A DNA stretch of 64,000 nucleotides from Agathobaculum hominis (GTDB lineage: Bacteria > Bacillota > Clostridia > Oscillospirales > Butyricicoccaceae): assembly GCF_014288055.1 (NCBI RefSeq), contig NZ_JACOPK010000011.1:1-64000 (forward strand), read 5' to 3'. Shown here piece after piece: positions 26,276-35,059 of the stretch (its first letter is position 1; the number at the start of each line of letters is the position of its first letter). The notes below the pieces were generated by a model. The model did no database searches, had not been told where the DNA came from, and worked only from the letters and a program-made list of their open reading frames with translations. The position numbers and the translations under genes were made by a program.

Positions 26276-28012
26276 ATGGACATTCTCGATCTTGCGACAT
26301 CGGTAGACGTAGGCTGGACGCTCGTCGCAGCGGCGCTGGTATTCTTCATGCAGGCCGGCTTCGCGATGGTGGAAACAGGCTTCACCCGTGCGAAGAACGC
26401 CGGCAACATCATCATGAAGAACCTGATGGATTTCTCGCTCGGCACGCCGATCTTCTGGGTCCTCGGCTTCGGCATCATGTTCGGTGCGGCAAGCCCGTTC
26501 TTCGGCGGCTTTGATTTCTTCGCTGACGGCGTAGTCGGCGAGGGCTACAACTGGACGACGCTGATCTTCCAGACCGTGTTCTGCGCGACGGCCGCCACCA
26601 TCGTTTCCGGCTCCATGGCAGAGCGCACCAAGTTCTCTGCATACTGCATTTATTCGATGGTTATTTCCGCGGTCATCTACCCGGTTTCCGGTCACTGGAT
26701 CTGGGGCGGCGGCTGGCTCGCAGAGCTTGGCTTCCATGATTTCGCAGGCTCCACGGCGGTACATATGGTCGGCGGCGTTGCCGCTCTGGTCGGCGCGGCT
26801 ATCCTCGGTCCCCGTATCGGCAAGTACACCAAGGACGGCAAGGCTCGCGCGATCCCGGGTCACTCCCTGACCCTCGGCGCTCTCGGCTGCTTTATCCTGT
26901 GGTTCTGCTGGTTCGGCTTCAACGGCGGCTCTACCGTTGCACTGTCCGGCGGCGGCGCTGAGGTCGCATCCCGCGTATTCGTTACCACCAACATGGCGGC
27001 GGCTGTCGCTACCGTAACCGTTATGTGCATCACCTGGATTCGCTACAAGAAGCCTGATGTTTCCATGACGCTGAACGGCTCGCTCGCCGGTCTGGTCGCC
27101 ATCACCGCAGGCTGCGATATGGTAACCCCGATGGGTTCCGCGATCATCGGCATCTGCGCAGGCTTCGCAGTTGTATTCGGCATCGAGTTCGTAGACCAGA
27201 AGCTCAAGGTCGATGACCCGGTCGGCGCTGTCGGCGTACACTGCATCAACGGCGCACTCGGCACCATCCTTACCGGCTTCTTCGCTTACTACAACGGCAC
27301 CGAGGCCCGACCTCTCGGCCTGTTCTACGGCGGCGGCTTCCACTTCCTCGGCATCCAGATTCTCGGCGTTGTCGCAGTCATTGCATGGGTTGCGATCACC
27401 ATGACCATCGTATTCAACATCATCAAGCACACCATCGGCCTTCGTGTTTCCGAGGCTGAGGAGATCATGGGCCTCGACAAGCCGGAGCACGGCCTGTCCT
27501 CCGCATATGCTGACTTTATGCCGGTCGTTCCGACTGTCCTTGGCACCAAGGCAGGCGAGACCGCGGCAAGGATCAAGGATACCGCTCCGGTAGCGGTCGA
27601 GAAGGCTGTTCCGGTCACCAAGGTCACCACCGAAGGTGCGGCAGCGGCCGATGGTCACAAGCTGAGCAAGGTCGTCATCATCACCAAGCAGTCCAAGTTT
27701 GAGGTACTCAAGGAAGCGCTGGCAGGCATCGGCGTATCCGGCATGACGGTAACGAACGTTATCGGCTGCGGCGTACAGAAGGGCGCTGCCGAGTATTACC
27801 GCGGCGCTGAGGTCGATGTAACCCTGCTCCCGAAGCTCAAGATGGAGGTCGTTGTCTCCAAGGTTCCGGTCGAGACGGTCGTTGAGGTCGTCAAGAAGGT
27901 TCTGTATACCGGCCACATCGGCGACGGCAAGATCTTCGTCTACGACGTAGAGAACGTCATTAAGGTTCGTACCGGCGCAGAAGGCTTTGACGCCCTGCAG
28001 GACGACGAATAA
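26276..28012 (+). CDS. amt: ammonium transporter fused to a C-terminal PII domain
   Basis: 578 residues. Residues 1 to about 400 are an Amt channel with 11 predicted helices and the pore His pair in STAVHMVGGVAALVG and VGVHCINGALG. Residues about 460-570 form a complete PII (GlnK) domain: T-loop EYYRGAEVDV, then LLPKLKMEVVV and the C-loop TGHIGDGKIFVYDV. In most bacteria GlnK is a separate protein that plugs Amt; here transporter and gate are one chain. It is controlled by the leader just upstream and followed by a strong terminator. Confidence 0.94.
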   Translation: MDILDLATSVDVGWTLVAAALVFFMQAGFAMVETGFTRAKNAGNIIMKNLMDFSLGTPIFWVLGFGIMFGAASPFFGGFDFFADGVVGEGYNWTTLIFQTVFCATAATIVSGSMAERTKFSAYCIYSMVISAVIYPVSGHWIWGGGWLAELGFHDFAGSTAVHMVGGVAALVGAAILGPRIGKYTKDGKARAIPGHSLTLGALGCFILWFCWFGFNGGSTVALSGGGAEVASRVFVTTNMAAAVATVTVMCITWIRYKKPDVSMTLNGSLAGLVAITAGCDMVTPMGSAIIGICAGFAVVFGIEFVDQKLKVDDPVGAVGVHCINGALGTILTGFFAYYNGTEARPLGLFYGGGFHFLGIQILGVVAVIAWVAITMTIVFNIIKHTIGLRVSEAEEIMGLDKPEHGLSSAYADFMPVVPTVLGTKAGETAARIKDTAPVAVEKAVPVTKVTTEGAAAADGHKLSKVVIITKQSKFEVLKEALAGIGVSGMTVTNVIGCGVQKGAAEYYRGAEVDVTLLPKLKMEVVVSKVPVETVVEVVKKVLYTGHIGDGKIFVYDVENVIKVRTGAEGFDALQDDE

Positions 28013-28024
28013 GACACAGACAAT

Positions 28025-28058
28025 AAGAACCCCGAGGTTGCGGCCTCGGGGTTCTTTT
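28025..28058 (+). terminator. amt terminator
   Basis: AAGAACCCCGAGG pairs with CCTCGGGGTTCTT, followed by TTTT. Confidence 0.9.
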
Positions 28059-28073
28059 GCATACAGCATAAAA

Positions 28074-28107
28074 CCACCGCTCCGTGCCTTTCGGCATAGA
28101 GCGGCGG
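28074..28107 (-). terminator. glnS terminator (minus strand)
   Basis: CCACCGCTC and GAGCGGCGG arms enclose an inner TGCC...GGCA stem. On the minus strand the structure ends in GGTTTTA. Confidence 0.65.
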
Positions 28108-28122
28108 CTGTGCTTTATTTGC

Positions 28123-29778
28123 TTATTTTAATGTCTTTGCAAAGCTGTCCTTGAGGGTTACGATACGGTTGAAGCGGCCGGTCTCGCGGTCCTTGCAGTA
28201 GTAGCCCATGCGGACGAACTGGAAGCGGTCGCCTTCCTTCGCGTCAGCGAGCGACGGCTCGAGCTTGCAGCCGGTCAGCTTCTTGAGCGAATCCGGGTTG
28301 AGGTAATCCAGATAATCCGTGCCCTCCGGTACGTCGTTTACGTTCTCGAGGGTGAACAGGTTGTCGTACAGATACAGGTCTGCGTCGATGGCGTGCTCGG
28401 CGGATACCCAGTGGATGGTGCCCTTGACCTTGCGGCCGTCGACCGGCATGCCGTTGCGGGTCTCGAGGTCTGCGGTGCAGCGGATCTCGACGATCTCGCC
28501 GTTGTCATCCTTGACGATCTCGTTGCACTTGACGATATACGCGCCCATCAGACGGACCTCGCCGTCCGGCTTGAGACGCTGGAACTTCGGGGGCGGAACC
28601 TCGGCGAAGTCGCTCTTTTCGATATACAGCTCGCGGGTGAACGGTACCTTGCGGGTGCCGGCTTCCTCATTGCGCGGATTGTTCGGAACCTCGAACTCCT
28701 CGCACTGTCCCTCCGGATAGTTGGTGATAACCAGCTTGACCGGCTCGGTGACAGCCATGCGGCGCAGCGCGGTGTCGTTCAGCTCTTCGCGGATGCAGTG
28801 CTCGAGCAGCTTGATGTCGACGAGCGAATTTGCCTTCGCGATGCCGGCGCGCTGTACAAAGTCAAGGATAGCGCTCGGCGTATAGCCGCGGCGGCGCAGT
28901 GCACACAGGGTAGGCATGCGCGGATCGTCCCAGCCCTCGACGTGCTTTTCAAATACCAGCTGGCGCAGGTAACGCTTGGACATAACGGTGTGCGTTACGT
29001 TCAGACGGGCGAACTCGCGCTGCTTCGGATGATGCGGCAGCGGGCAGTTGTCAACGACCCACTCGTACAGCGGACGGTGGTTCTCGAACTCGATCGAGCA
29101 CATGGAGTGCGTGATGCCCTCAAGTGCGTCCTGAATCGGGTGTGCGAAGTCGTACAGCGGATAGATGCACCACTTGTCGCCCTGACGGTGATGATGTGCG
29201 CGGACGATGCGGTAGATGGCCGGGTCGCGCAGGTTCATGTTCGGGCTTGCCATGTCGATCTTGGCGCGGAGCGTCTTGGAGCCGTCGGCGAACTTGCCGT
29301 CGCGCATATCCTGAAACAGCTGGAGGTTTTCCTCGACCGAGCGGTCGCGGTACGGGCTCAGCTTGCCCGGCTCGGTCAGAGAGCCGCGGTACGCGCGCAT
29401 TTCCTCCTGCGTCAGATCGTCTACATACGCCTTGCCGTCCTTGATGAGCTGCACGGCGCACTCGAAGCAGGTCTCGAAGTAATCCGAGCCGTAGTAGACA
29501 CCGCCGCTCGGCTCCTCGCCGGTCAGCCACTTGATGTCCTCCCAGATGGAGTCTACATACTCGGTATCTTCCTTGACCGGGTTGGTGTCGTCGTAGCGCA
29601 GGTTGAACAGGCCGTTGTATTTCTTCGCGATCGACCAGTTGATGAAGATCGCCTTTGCCGAGCCGATGTGCAGATAGCCGTTCGGCTCGGGCGGAAAACG
29701 GGTATGAATGCGCTCGGACAGGCCGTTTGCGATGTCCTCGTCAATGATTTCCGTCAGAAAGTTATTTACATTTTCCAT
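28123..29778 (-). CDS. glnS: glutaminyl-tRNA synthetase
   Basis: 551 residues, with HIGH-type motif PNGYLHIGSAKA (residues about 33-44), the KMSKS-like VMSKR, and the C-terminal anticodon-binding barrel (GDRFQFVRMGYYCKD). It charges tRNA-Gln directly. Many Gram-positives lack this enzyme and use GatCAB, so its presence beside gltX is informative. The ATG at 29778 or 29781 follows AGGGGGAT. It is 20 bp downstream of gltX. Confidence 0.95.
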   Translation of the reverse strand: MENVNNFLTEIIDEDIANGLSERIHTRFPPEPNGYLHIGSAKAIFINWSIAKKYNGLFNLRYDDTNPVKEDTEYVDSIWEDIKWLTGEEPSGGVYYGSDYFETCFECAVQLIKDGKAYVDDLTQEEMRAYRGSLTEPGKLSPYRDRSVEENLQLFQDMRDGKFADGSKTLRAKIDMASPNMNLRDPAIYRIVRAHHHRQGDKWCIYPLYDFAHPIQDALEGITHSMCSIEFENHRPLYEWVVDNCPLPHHPKQREFARLNVTHTVMSKRYLRQLVFEKHVEGWDDPRMPTLCALRRRGYTPSAILDFVQRAGIAKANSLVDIKLLEHCIREELNDTALRRMAVTEPVKLVITNYPEGQCEEFEVPNNPRNEEAGTRKVPFTRELYIEKSDFAEVPPPKFQRLKPDGEVRLMGAYIVKCNEIVKDDNGEIVEIRCTADLETRNGMPVDGRKVKGTIHWVSAEHAIDADLYLYDNLFTLENVNDVPEGTDYLDYLNPDSLKKLTGCKLEPSLADAKEGDRFQFVRMGYYCKDRETGRFNRIVTLKDSFAKTLK

Positions 29779-29801
29779 CATAGCTTATATATCCCCCTGC
29801 A

Positions 29802-31454
29802 TTAAAGCGCCGCAGAGCACTTTTCGAGTCGGTCGAGCACCTTTTCTCTGCCCAGAATACCCATTACGGTCTGGAGATCGGGCGCGTTCTGGCGGCCTGC
29901 GACCGCGACGCGGACGACCATGGAAACGTCGCCTACCGCGCCCTTGAAGGCGGACGGGTCAGCCTTGTAGGCCTTGGTGTCGGCAGCGTAGCCGTGCGCA
30001 GATGCGATCTGCTTCATCTTGTCGAAGAAGCCGTCCGGCGTATCGTTCTCGTCGAACATGCCGGCGAAGTCGGCGAGGATCGCCTTTGCGTCCTCGGCGG
30101 AAACGCGCTCCGGCATGGTGTAATCCGGCCGGAACAGCTCGTCGAACATGAAGTCCATGTAGCCCTTGGCATCCGACCAGAGAGCGAGGTCCTTGCGCGG
30201 CTTTTTGCCGCCGCGGCCGATGGCGAGGTATGCCTTGGAGAAGGCCGGGTCGCGGGTCAGCAGTGCGTTAAACTCCTTGTCGTTGACAGCAGACCACTCG
30301 GCAACGTAATCGTAAACCTGCTCGGCGGTCATGCGCGAGATGACGTTCTTGGAAACGTCGCGCAGCTTTTCGATGTCGAACAGCGCGCCCGAGCCGCTCA
30401 TCTTCTTGGTGGTGAACGGGAAATCGTTCATCGGCAGATCCGGATTTGCGCGGCGCCACTCCTCGAAGTTGGAGTTCAAGAGCGTCATCAGATACTCGAG
30501 CACGGCCGGGACCGGGTAGCCCTCCTGCGCGTAGAACGTCAGAGCGAGCTCCGGGTCCTTGCGCTTGGACAGCTTGCGCTTGCCGCCGGTCTCGGGGTCG
30601 ATCTTCATCAGCTGTGCGGTGTGCGCGTACTTCGGCGCCTTCCAGCCCATCGCGCGGAACAGCTGGAGGTGTACCGGCAAAGTCGCGAGCCATTCCTCGC
30701 CGCGCACAACGATGGTCGTGCCCATCAGATGATCGTCCACAACGTGTGCAAAGTGATAGGTCGGGATGCCGTCCGACTTGAGGATAACGACGTCCTGATC
30801 GTTCTCAGTGACCTCCATCTTGCCCTTTACGAGGTCCTCGTGACGGATCTTGTGCTCGATGCTGCCCTCGGAACGGAAGCGGACGACATACGGCGTGCCC
30901 TTGGCGAGCTCTGCCTCGATGTCCTCCATCGGACGGTCGCGCCATACGGCGTATTTACCGTAGTAGCCGAAGTTTTCCTTGTTCTCCTCCTGCTGTCTGT
31001 GCGCCTCGGCAAGCTCCTCCTCGGTGCAGAAGCAGGGATACGCCATGCCGCGCTCGACGAGCGACTTGACGAAGGTCTGGTAGATCTCAGCGCGCTGGCT
31101 CTGGCGGTAGGGACCATAGATGCCGGTCTCGCCGTCGGTGGTCGCGCCCTCGTCGAACGGCAGGCCGAACGACTGGAAGGCGTCGATGATCATCTGCACG
31201 CCGCCCTCGACCTCACGCTTGCGGTCGGTGTCCTCGATGCGCAGATAGAAAACGCCCTTCGACTGATGCGCCAGACGCTCGTCTACGAGCGCGCCGTACA
31301 GATTGCCGAGGTGCATGAAGCCCGTGGGGCTCGGGCCCATACGGGTGACCTTCGCGCCTTCGGGCAGGTCGCGCTTCGGGTAGCGCGCCTCGATGTCCTC
31401 GGGCGTGGTATTGATATGCGGAAACAGTCTGTCCGCCAAAAGCTTGTGATCCAT
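29802..31454 (-). CDS. gltX: glutamyl-tRNA synthetase
   Basis: 550 residues. HIGH-type motif PSPTGFMHLGNLYGAL is near residue 41 and KLSKRKDPE near residue 300. A helical anticodon-binding C-terminal half follows. It charges tRNA-Glu. It precedes glnS and is likely co-transcribed with it. The gap upstream (31455-31667) contains a promoter for the opposite-strand apbE gene. Confidence 0.95.
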   Translation of the reverse strand: MDHKLLADRLFPHINTTPEDIEARYPKRDLPEGAKVTRMGPSPTGFMHLGNLYGALVDERLAHQSKGVFYLRIEDTDRKREVEGGVQMIIDAFQSFGLPFDEGATTDGETGIYGPYRQSQRAEIYQTFVKSLVERGMAYPCFCTEEELAEAHRQQEENKENFGYYGKYAVWRDRPMEDIEAELAKGTPYVVRFRSEGSIEHKIRHEDLVKGKMEVTENDQDVVILKSDGIPTYHFAHVVDDHLMGTTIVVRGEEWLATLPVHLQLFRAMGWKAPKYAHTAQLMKIDPETGGKRKLSKRKDPELALTFYAQEGYPVPAVLEYLMTLLNSNFEEWRRANPDLPMNDFPFTTKKMSGSGALFDIEKLRDVSKNVISRMTAEQVYDYVAEWSAVNDKEFNALLTRDPAFSKAYLAIGRGGKKPRKDLALWSDAKGYMDFMFDELFRPDYTMPERVSAEDAKAILADFAGMFDENDTPDGFFDKMKQIASAHGYAADTKAYKADPSAFKGAVGDVSMVVRVAVAGRQNAPDLQTVMGILGREKVLDRLEKCSAAL

Positions 31455-31604
31455 TTACTTCACTCCAAGTTGCGATATTACACAGTTCGGGCACTGTTCC
31501 GGCCCTGCGGCTCGGATATGCGCCCGCGATATGAATATTTTAACACAGCACGCCATCAGACGCAAGGCATTTCACGGTTTTCCGCGCGAAAGACGCACAA
31601 TATC

Positions 31605-31633
31605 TTGCCTGATCGCGCGGTATGTATTATAAT
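31605..31633 (+). promoter_or_regulatory. promoter of the apbE gene cluster
   Basis: TTGCCT (31605-31610), 17 bp, TATAAT (31628-31633). Confidence 0.7.
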
Positions 31634-31667
31634 GTATACTGAAATAAAATTTTTTCAGGAGATTGCT

Positions 31668-32669
31668 ATGAAACGAATTCTTGCGGCGTCCCTTCTGCTG
31701 CTCACGCTTTCCGGCTGCGGCGGCAAAAGTGAGCCGTATTCCACCGATTTTTTTGCCATGGATACCTTCATGTCGGTCAAGGTGCTCGGCTCTGACGGCG
31801 AAAGCCTCGCACAGCAGTGTGAGAACGAGATCAACGCGCTCGAAGGCGTGCTGTCGCGCACGCGCGGGGATACCGACATCGCGAAGCTGAACGCGGCGGA
31901 CGGCGCGCCGGTCACGTTGTCGGACGAGGGCGCGAAGCTGCTGAGCACGGCACTCGACCTCAGCGCCGTGACAAACGGCGCATACGACCCGACGGTCGCG
32001 CCGCTGACCGACCTCTGGGGCATCGGCACTGAGCATCAGCAGGTACCGGCGCAGAGCGACATTGAGGCTGCGCTTCAGACCGTCGGCACGCAGCACGTTC
32101 ATGTCAGCGGCGACAGCGTGCAGCTGGACGGCGGCTCGAGGATCGACCTCGGCGGCATCGCGAAGGGCTATGCGGCCGACCTGTGCGCGGACATTCTGAA
32201 GGACGCGGATGCGGACGGACTGCTCGTGCTGGGCGGCAATATTTACGCCGTCGGCACGAACGAGGGGAAGGACTGGAACATCGGCATCGCGGACCCGGAT
32301 GAGCCGACCGACACGGTCGCGGCGGTCGCGGTGCACGATCTGTCTGTCGTCACCTCGGGCGACTACGAGCGTTATTTTGAGCAGGACGGCGTGCGCTATC
32401 ATCATATCTTCGACCCGGAAACCGGTTATCCGGCCGCGTCCGGCCTGCGCAGCGTCACGGTCATCGACGAGAATTCCACCCGTGCGGACGCGCTGACCAC
32501 TGCACTCTTTGTCATGGGCGCGGACAAAGGCCGCGCGTACTGCGAAAAGAACGGCATCGCCGCCGTATTCATCACCTCGGACCGGCAGGTTTTCACGACC
32601 GAAAAGGTCTCGGAGCTTTGCAGCTTCAGCTTTACCGGCGAGGACAAGGGGTATACCTATGCGCAGTAA
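31668..32669 (+). CDS. apbE: FAD:protein FMN transferase (ApbE), lipoprotein
   Basis: 333 residues. A lipoprotein signal (LLLLTLSGC, lipid-modified Cys about 18) is followed by the ApbE fold: FAMDTFMSVKV, YDPTVAPLTDLWGIG, GGIAKGYAADL and the metal site region DPETGYPA...ADALTTALFVMG. It covalently attaches FMN to Thr or Ser of exported flavoproteins on the outer face of the membrane. The two following genes overlap or closely follow, a grouping known from flavin-based electron transport loci. Confidence 0.93.
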   Translation: MKRILAASLLLLTLSGCGGKSEPYSTDFFAMDTFMSVKVLGSDGESLAQQCENEINALEGVLSRTRGDTDIAKLNAADGAPVTLSDEGAKLLSTALDLSAVTNGAYDPTVAPLTDLWGIGTEHQQVPAQSDIEAALQTVGTQHVHVSGDSVQLDGGSRIDLGGIAKGYAADLCADILKDADADGLLVLGGNIYAVGTNEGKDWNIGIADPDEPTDTVAAVAVHDLSVVTSGDYERYFEQDGVRYHHIFDPETGYPAASGLRSVTVIDENSTRADALTTALFVMGADKGRAYCEKNGIAAVFITSDRQVFTTEKVSELCSFSFTGEDKGYTYAQ

Positions 32670-33033
32670 AATGAAATGGGGCGATTTTGTCATTATCGGT
32701 GCGGTGCTGCTGCTCGCCGGGGCAATGCTCGCATTTTTCGCGGCGAAGGCTTCGGGCGATACGCTGTACGCCGAGGTCTGGCAGGATGATAAACTCGTCG
32801 AGCGGGTCGAGCTGACCGACACGACCGACCGTACCATCGACCTCGACGGACATAACGTGATCGTGCTCTCGGGCAAAACGGCCGTGATGCAGTCGGCGGA
32901 CTGTCCGGATCAGGTCTGCGTGCGAACCGGACGGCTTACCCGTGCCGGACAGGTCGCGGTCTGCCTGCCGCACCGCGTTATTCTCAAGCTGACGGGCACC
33001 TCGACCGACGGCATCGACGCCATTGTATCCTGA
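32659..33033 (+). CDS. NusG domain II (NusG_II)-containing membrane-anchored protein
   Basis: 124 residues: one N-terminal transmembrane helix (about residues 9-29) and an extracellular beta domain with CPDQVC and CLPHRV, typical of the NusG_II family found beside Gx transporters and ApbE. It overlaps apbE by 11 bp. The molecular role is not established; association with exported redox proteins is an inference from context. Confidence 0.85.
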   Translation: MRSKMKWGDFVIIGAVLLLAGAMLAFFAAKASGDTLYAEVWQDDKLVERVELTDTTDRTIDLDGHNVIVLSGKTAVMQSADCPDQVCVRTGRLTRAGQVAVCLPHRVILKLTGTSTDGIDAIVS

Positions 33034-33047
33034 GAGGGGGGAGCTGT

Positions 33048-33563
33048 ATGAAACGTTCGAAGGAGCTTGCGGTCTGCGGCATGCTGACCGCTCTCGCCAT
33101 TATTCTTTCCATCGTTGAGCGTATGTTTCCGCTCGACGCGATCATCCCCATCCCGGGCGTCAAGCTCGGCCTCGCGAATGTTGTAACGCTGTTCGCGCTG
33201 ACGCGGCTCGGTCTGCGCGATTCGCTCGCGGTCGTCGTCGTTCGCGTGACGCTCGCGTCTCTGCTCATGGGCAGTGTGACGGCGTTCCTGTTTTCGCTGT
33301 TCGGCGGTCTGCTCGCGCTGTTTGTCATGTGGGCGCTGCTGCACGCGGAAGGAAAGTTCTGTTCGCTGCTCGGCGTGAGCGTCGCGGGCGCCGCCGCGCA
33401 CAATATCGGTCAGATCGCCGCTGCGGTGCTGTGGATGAAAACGACTGCCGTACTTGCTTATCTGCCCTATCTGCTGCTCATGAGCGTTCCGCTTGGCCTT
33501 GTGACCGGACTCGTGTGCGCGGTCGTGCTGACGCACATGAAAAAAATTGATCTTCACGCATAA
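33048..33563 (+). CDS. Gx transporter family membrane protein (EetB-like)
   Basis: 171 residues with about five membrane spans, beginning MKRSKELAVCGMLTALAIIL and containing PIPGVKLGLANVVTLFAL, the signature of the family annotated as Gx transporter or heptaprenyl diphosphate synthase component I. Members such as EetB occur in flavin-based extracellular electron transfer loci. The companion FMN-binding protein (EetA) is not in the window, so pathway assignment is tentative. Confidence 0.85.
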   Translation: MKRSKELAVCGMLTALAIILSIVERMFPLDAIIPIPGVKLGLANVVTLFALTRLGLRDSLAVVVVRVTLASLLMGSVTAFLFSLFGGLLALFVMWALLHAEGKFCSLLGVSVAGAAAHNIGQIAAAVLWMKTTAVLAYLPYLLLMSVPLGLVTGLVCAVVLTHMKKIDLHA

Positions 33564-33613
33564 AATTTCGTTTTTCCTCCCACACTATCATAAAAACCGA
33601 GGAGGAAAACGAT

Positions 33614-33952
33614 ATGAAAATGCTATTGACACTGCTCATCGCGCTGCTGTGCGCCTTCGGCCTTTCCGCCTGCGGCAGCAACACAGCGGACACGCCGAAC
33701 AAGGACACGCAGCAGAATCAGACCGACAACAATGCCGGCACCAACTCTGCCGACACGGAAACGAACGTTCCGCCTGAGGGAAACGTGAACTCGCAGGGCC
33801 CGGACGGCACGGCAGGTGACGGCGGTACGGTCAGAGGCGATATTGAAAATGCCGTGGACGATGCAGGAAATGCCGTCGGCGGCGCGATGGATGATGTCGG
33901 AGACGCAGCAAAAAATGCAGGAAAGGCAGTCTCTGACGCGGTAAAGCCGTAA
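33614..33952 (+). CDS. small low-complexity lipoprotein
   Basis: 112 residues. A lipoprotein signal ending LSAC (lipid Cys about residue 19) leads into a disordered Asn/Thr/Asp/Gly-rich stretch, then a C-terminal amphipathic segment of GNAVGGAMDDVGDAAKNAGK type resembling small YtxH-like or stress lipoproteins. GAGGA precedes the ATG. Function is unknown. Confidence 0.75.
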   Translation: MKMLLTLLIALLCAFGLSACGSNTADTPNKDTQQNQTDNNAGTNSADTETNVPPEGNVNSQGPDGTAGDGGTVRGDIENAVDDAGNAVGGAMDDVGDAAKNAGKAVSDAVKP

Positions 33953-33991
33953 GAAAACAGAGCGCGCTTTTGGGGCTGCTGCTGTTTTTTC

Positions 33992-34013
33992 GTGAGAAAT
34001 AGACTTTATCGAC
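33992..34013. repeat. dispersed GTCG...CGAC palindrome, degenerate copy D
   Basis: GTGAGAAATAGACTTTATCGAC, adjoining AGACTGA, matches the reverse complement of the element at 16441-16463 over ACTTTATCGAC and the following bases. It directly precedes a terminator. Confidence 0.5.
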
Positions 34014-34019
34014 AGACTG

Positions 34020-34048
34020 AAGCGACAGGTTTGCGCCTGTCGCTTTTG
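34020..34048 (+). terminator. terminator of the lipoprotein gene
   Basis: AGCGACAGG and CCTGTCGCT arms around TTTGCG, followed by TTTGTG. Confidence 0.8.
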
Positions 34049-34129
34049 TGTCTGGAGCCCTGCGGTTCAGGCGGACACCGGTTTTTCACAAATTACATCA
34101 CAAAACTAAGCACCGTAAAAAGTACAGAA

Positions 34130-34161
34130 AAAGAGCTTCAAACATAAGTTTGAAGCTCTTT
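34130..34161 (-). terminator. terminator of the tRNA-Leu genes
   Basis: A 14-bp stem (AAAGAGCTTCAAAC with GTTTGAAGCTCTTT), T-rich when read on the minus strand. Confidence 0.85.
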
Positions 34162-34165
34162 AACC

Positions 34166-34251
34166 TGGTGCGGATGGGGGGACTTGAACCCCCACGTCCT
34201 TGCGAACACTAGCACCTGAAGCTAGCGCGTCTGCCATTCCGCCACATCCGC
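34166..34251 (-). tRNA. tRNA-Leu (anticodon CAG)
   Basis: An 86-nt class II tRNA read on the minus strand. Acceptor GCGGATG pairs with CATCCGC, then A and an encoded CCA. The anticodon arm is GCTAGC-TTCAGGT-GCTAGT, a long variable arm is present, and the T arm contains GGTTCAAGTCC. Confidence 0.92.
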
Positions 34252-34284
34252 ATGTGGTATTTAATTGTTTCGCACTTGAAGAAA

Positions 34285-34369
34285 TGGTGCGAGTGACGGG
34301 ACTTGAACCCGTACGTCGTTCGACACACGCCCCTCAAACGTGCCTGTCTACCAGTTCCAGCACACTCGC
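34285..34369 (-). tRNA. tRNA-Leu (anticodon GAG)
   Basis: An 85-nt class II tRNA read on the minus strand. Acceptor GCGAGTG pairs with CACTCGC, then A and CCA. The anticodon loop TTGAGGG gives GAG, with a long variable arm and a standard T loop. Confidence 0.92.
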
Positions 34370-34552
34370 ATTTTCCTCTTGTCGAGTCGCCTCACTGTCA
34401 GCGACAAGAATTATTATACATACGGAAGCCGGTTTTGTCAACGGTTTTTTGAAAGTTTTTTTGGAAAAAATCAAAGAAATTTTAAAATGCTGAAGAATAA
34501 TACAAAAACCGTTCCGGTTTCGAAAAAAACAGAGCGGTTTCGCCAGAAAAAG

Positions 34553-35025
34553 TTAAAATCGCTTAAAAAACAGTCCGTGGCGGTTGCAGTACCAGTAAAG
34601 AATACCGTGGCCGCCTCGGAAAAAGCGCGCCTCTGCGTTTCCTTCGGGATAGAAGCGCACAAGCTCGAAGCGGTCGTCCGTACAGCAGGCGACGAACGAA
34701 AGATAGTGCGATTTGTTCATCGGATGCGCGGAGGAGATATAAAGCTCGTGCTCGATATCCTCAATGCGGACGTCGTGCGCCTCGTCGGGCTGCTCGGCTT
34801 CGAGCGGGGGCAGGGTGACACCGCAGCACGAGATCATCGCGCTGCCGGCCGCGTGCAGCACATTGCCGCACACCGGACACACATACAGCCTGGAGCGGCG
34901 CATATTGGCCGCGCGGTTGACGTTGATGACCTGCTCACCGGAAAGCAGCTCGGGCACGGAAACGCGCAGCGCGGCTGCAAGCGGCTCGAGAAGCGAAATG
35001 TCCGGAAAGCCGCGCCCCGTTTCCC
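34553..35025 (-). pseudogene. C-terminal part of an HTH (XRE-type) regulator, split by the mobile element
   Basis: Read on the minus strand from 35023: ETGRGFPDISLLEPLAAALR continues into SVPELLSGEQVINVNRAANM, a zinc-ribbon-like CPVCGNVLHAAG...CCGV, and about 100 further residues to the stop at 34553 (156 residues in all). There is no start codon at the element border. The missing N-terminal helix-turn-helix with matching frame (…KTVSKW) is at 47580-47692, on the far side of the element. Joined across the shared TCCC core, the two give one protein of about 194 residues. Internal translation from a later ATG is possible but would lack the DNA-binding domain. Confidence 0.88.
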
Positions 35026-35059
35026 TTAATTAAAGATATTGTTGGGTAAAAAAGAAAGG

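Noticed and set aside
34166..34369. tRNA-Leu genes as the integration site of the mobile element
   Set aside because: The element starts about 650 bp further right and the interrupted sequence is a protein gene whose halves rejoin in frame. Both tRNAs are intact and no tRNA-end repeat was found at the right border.
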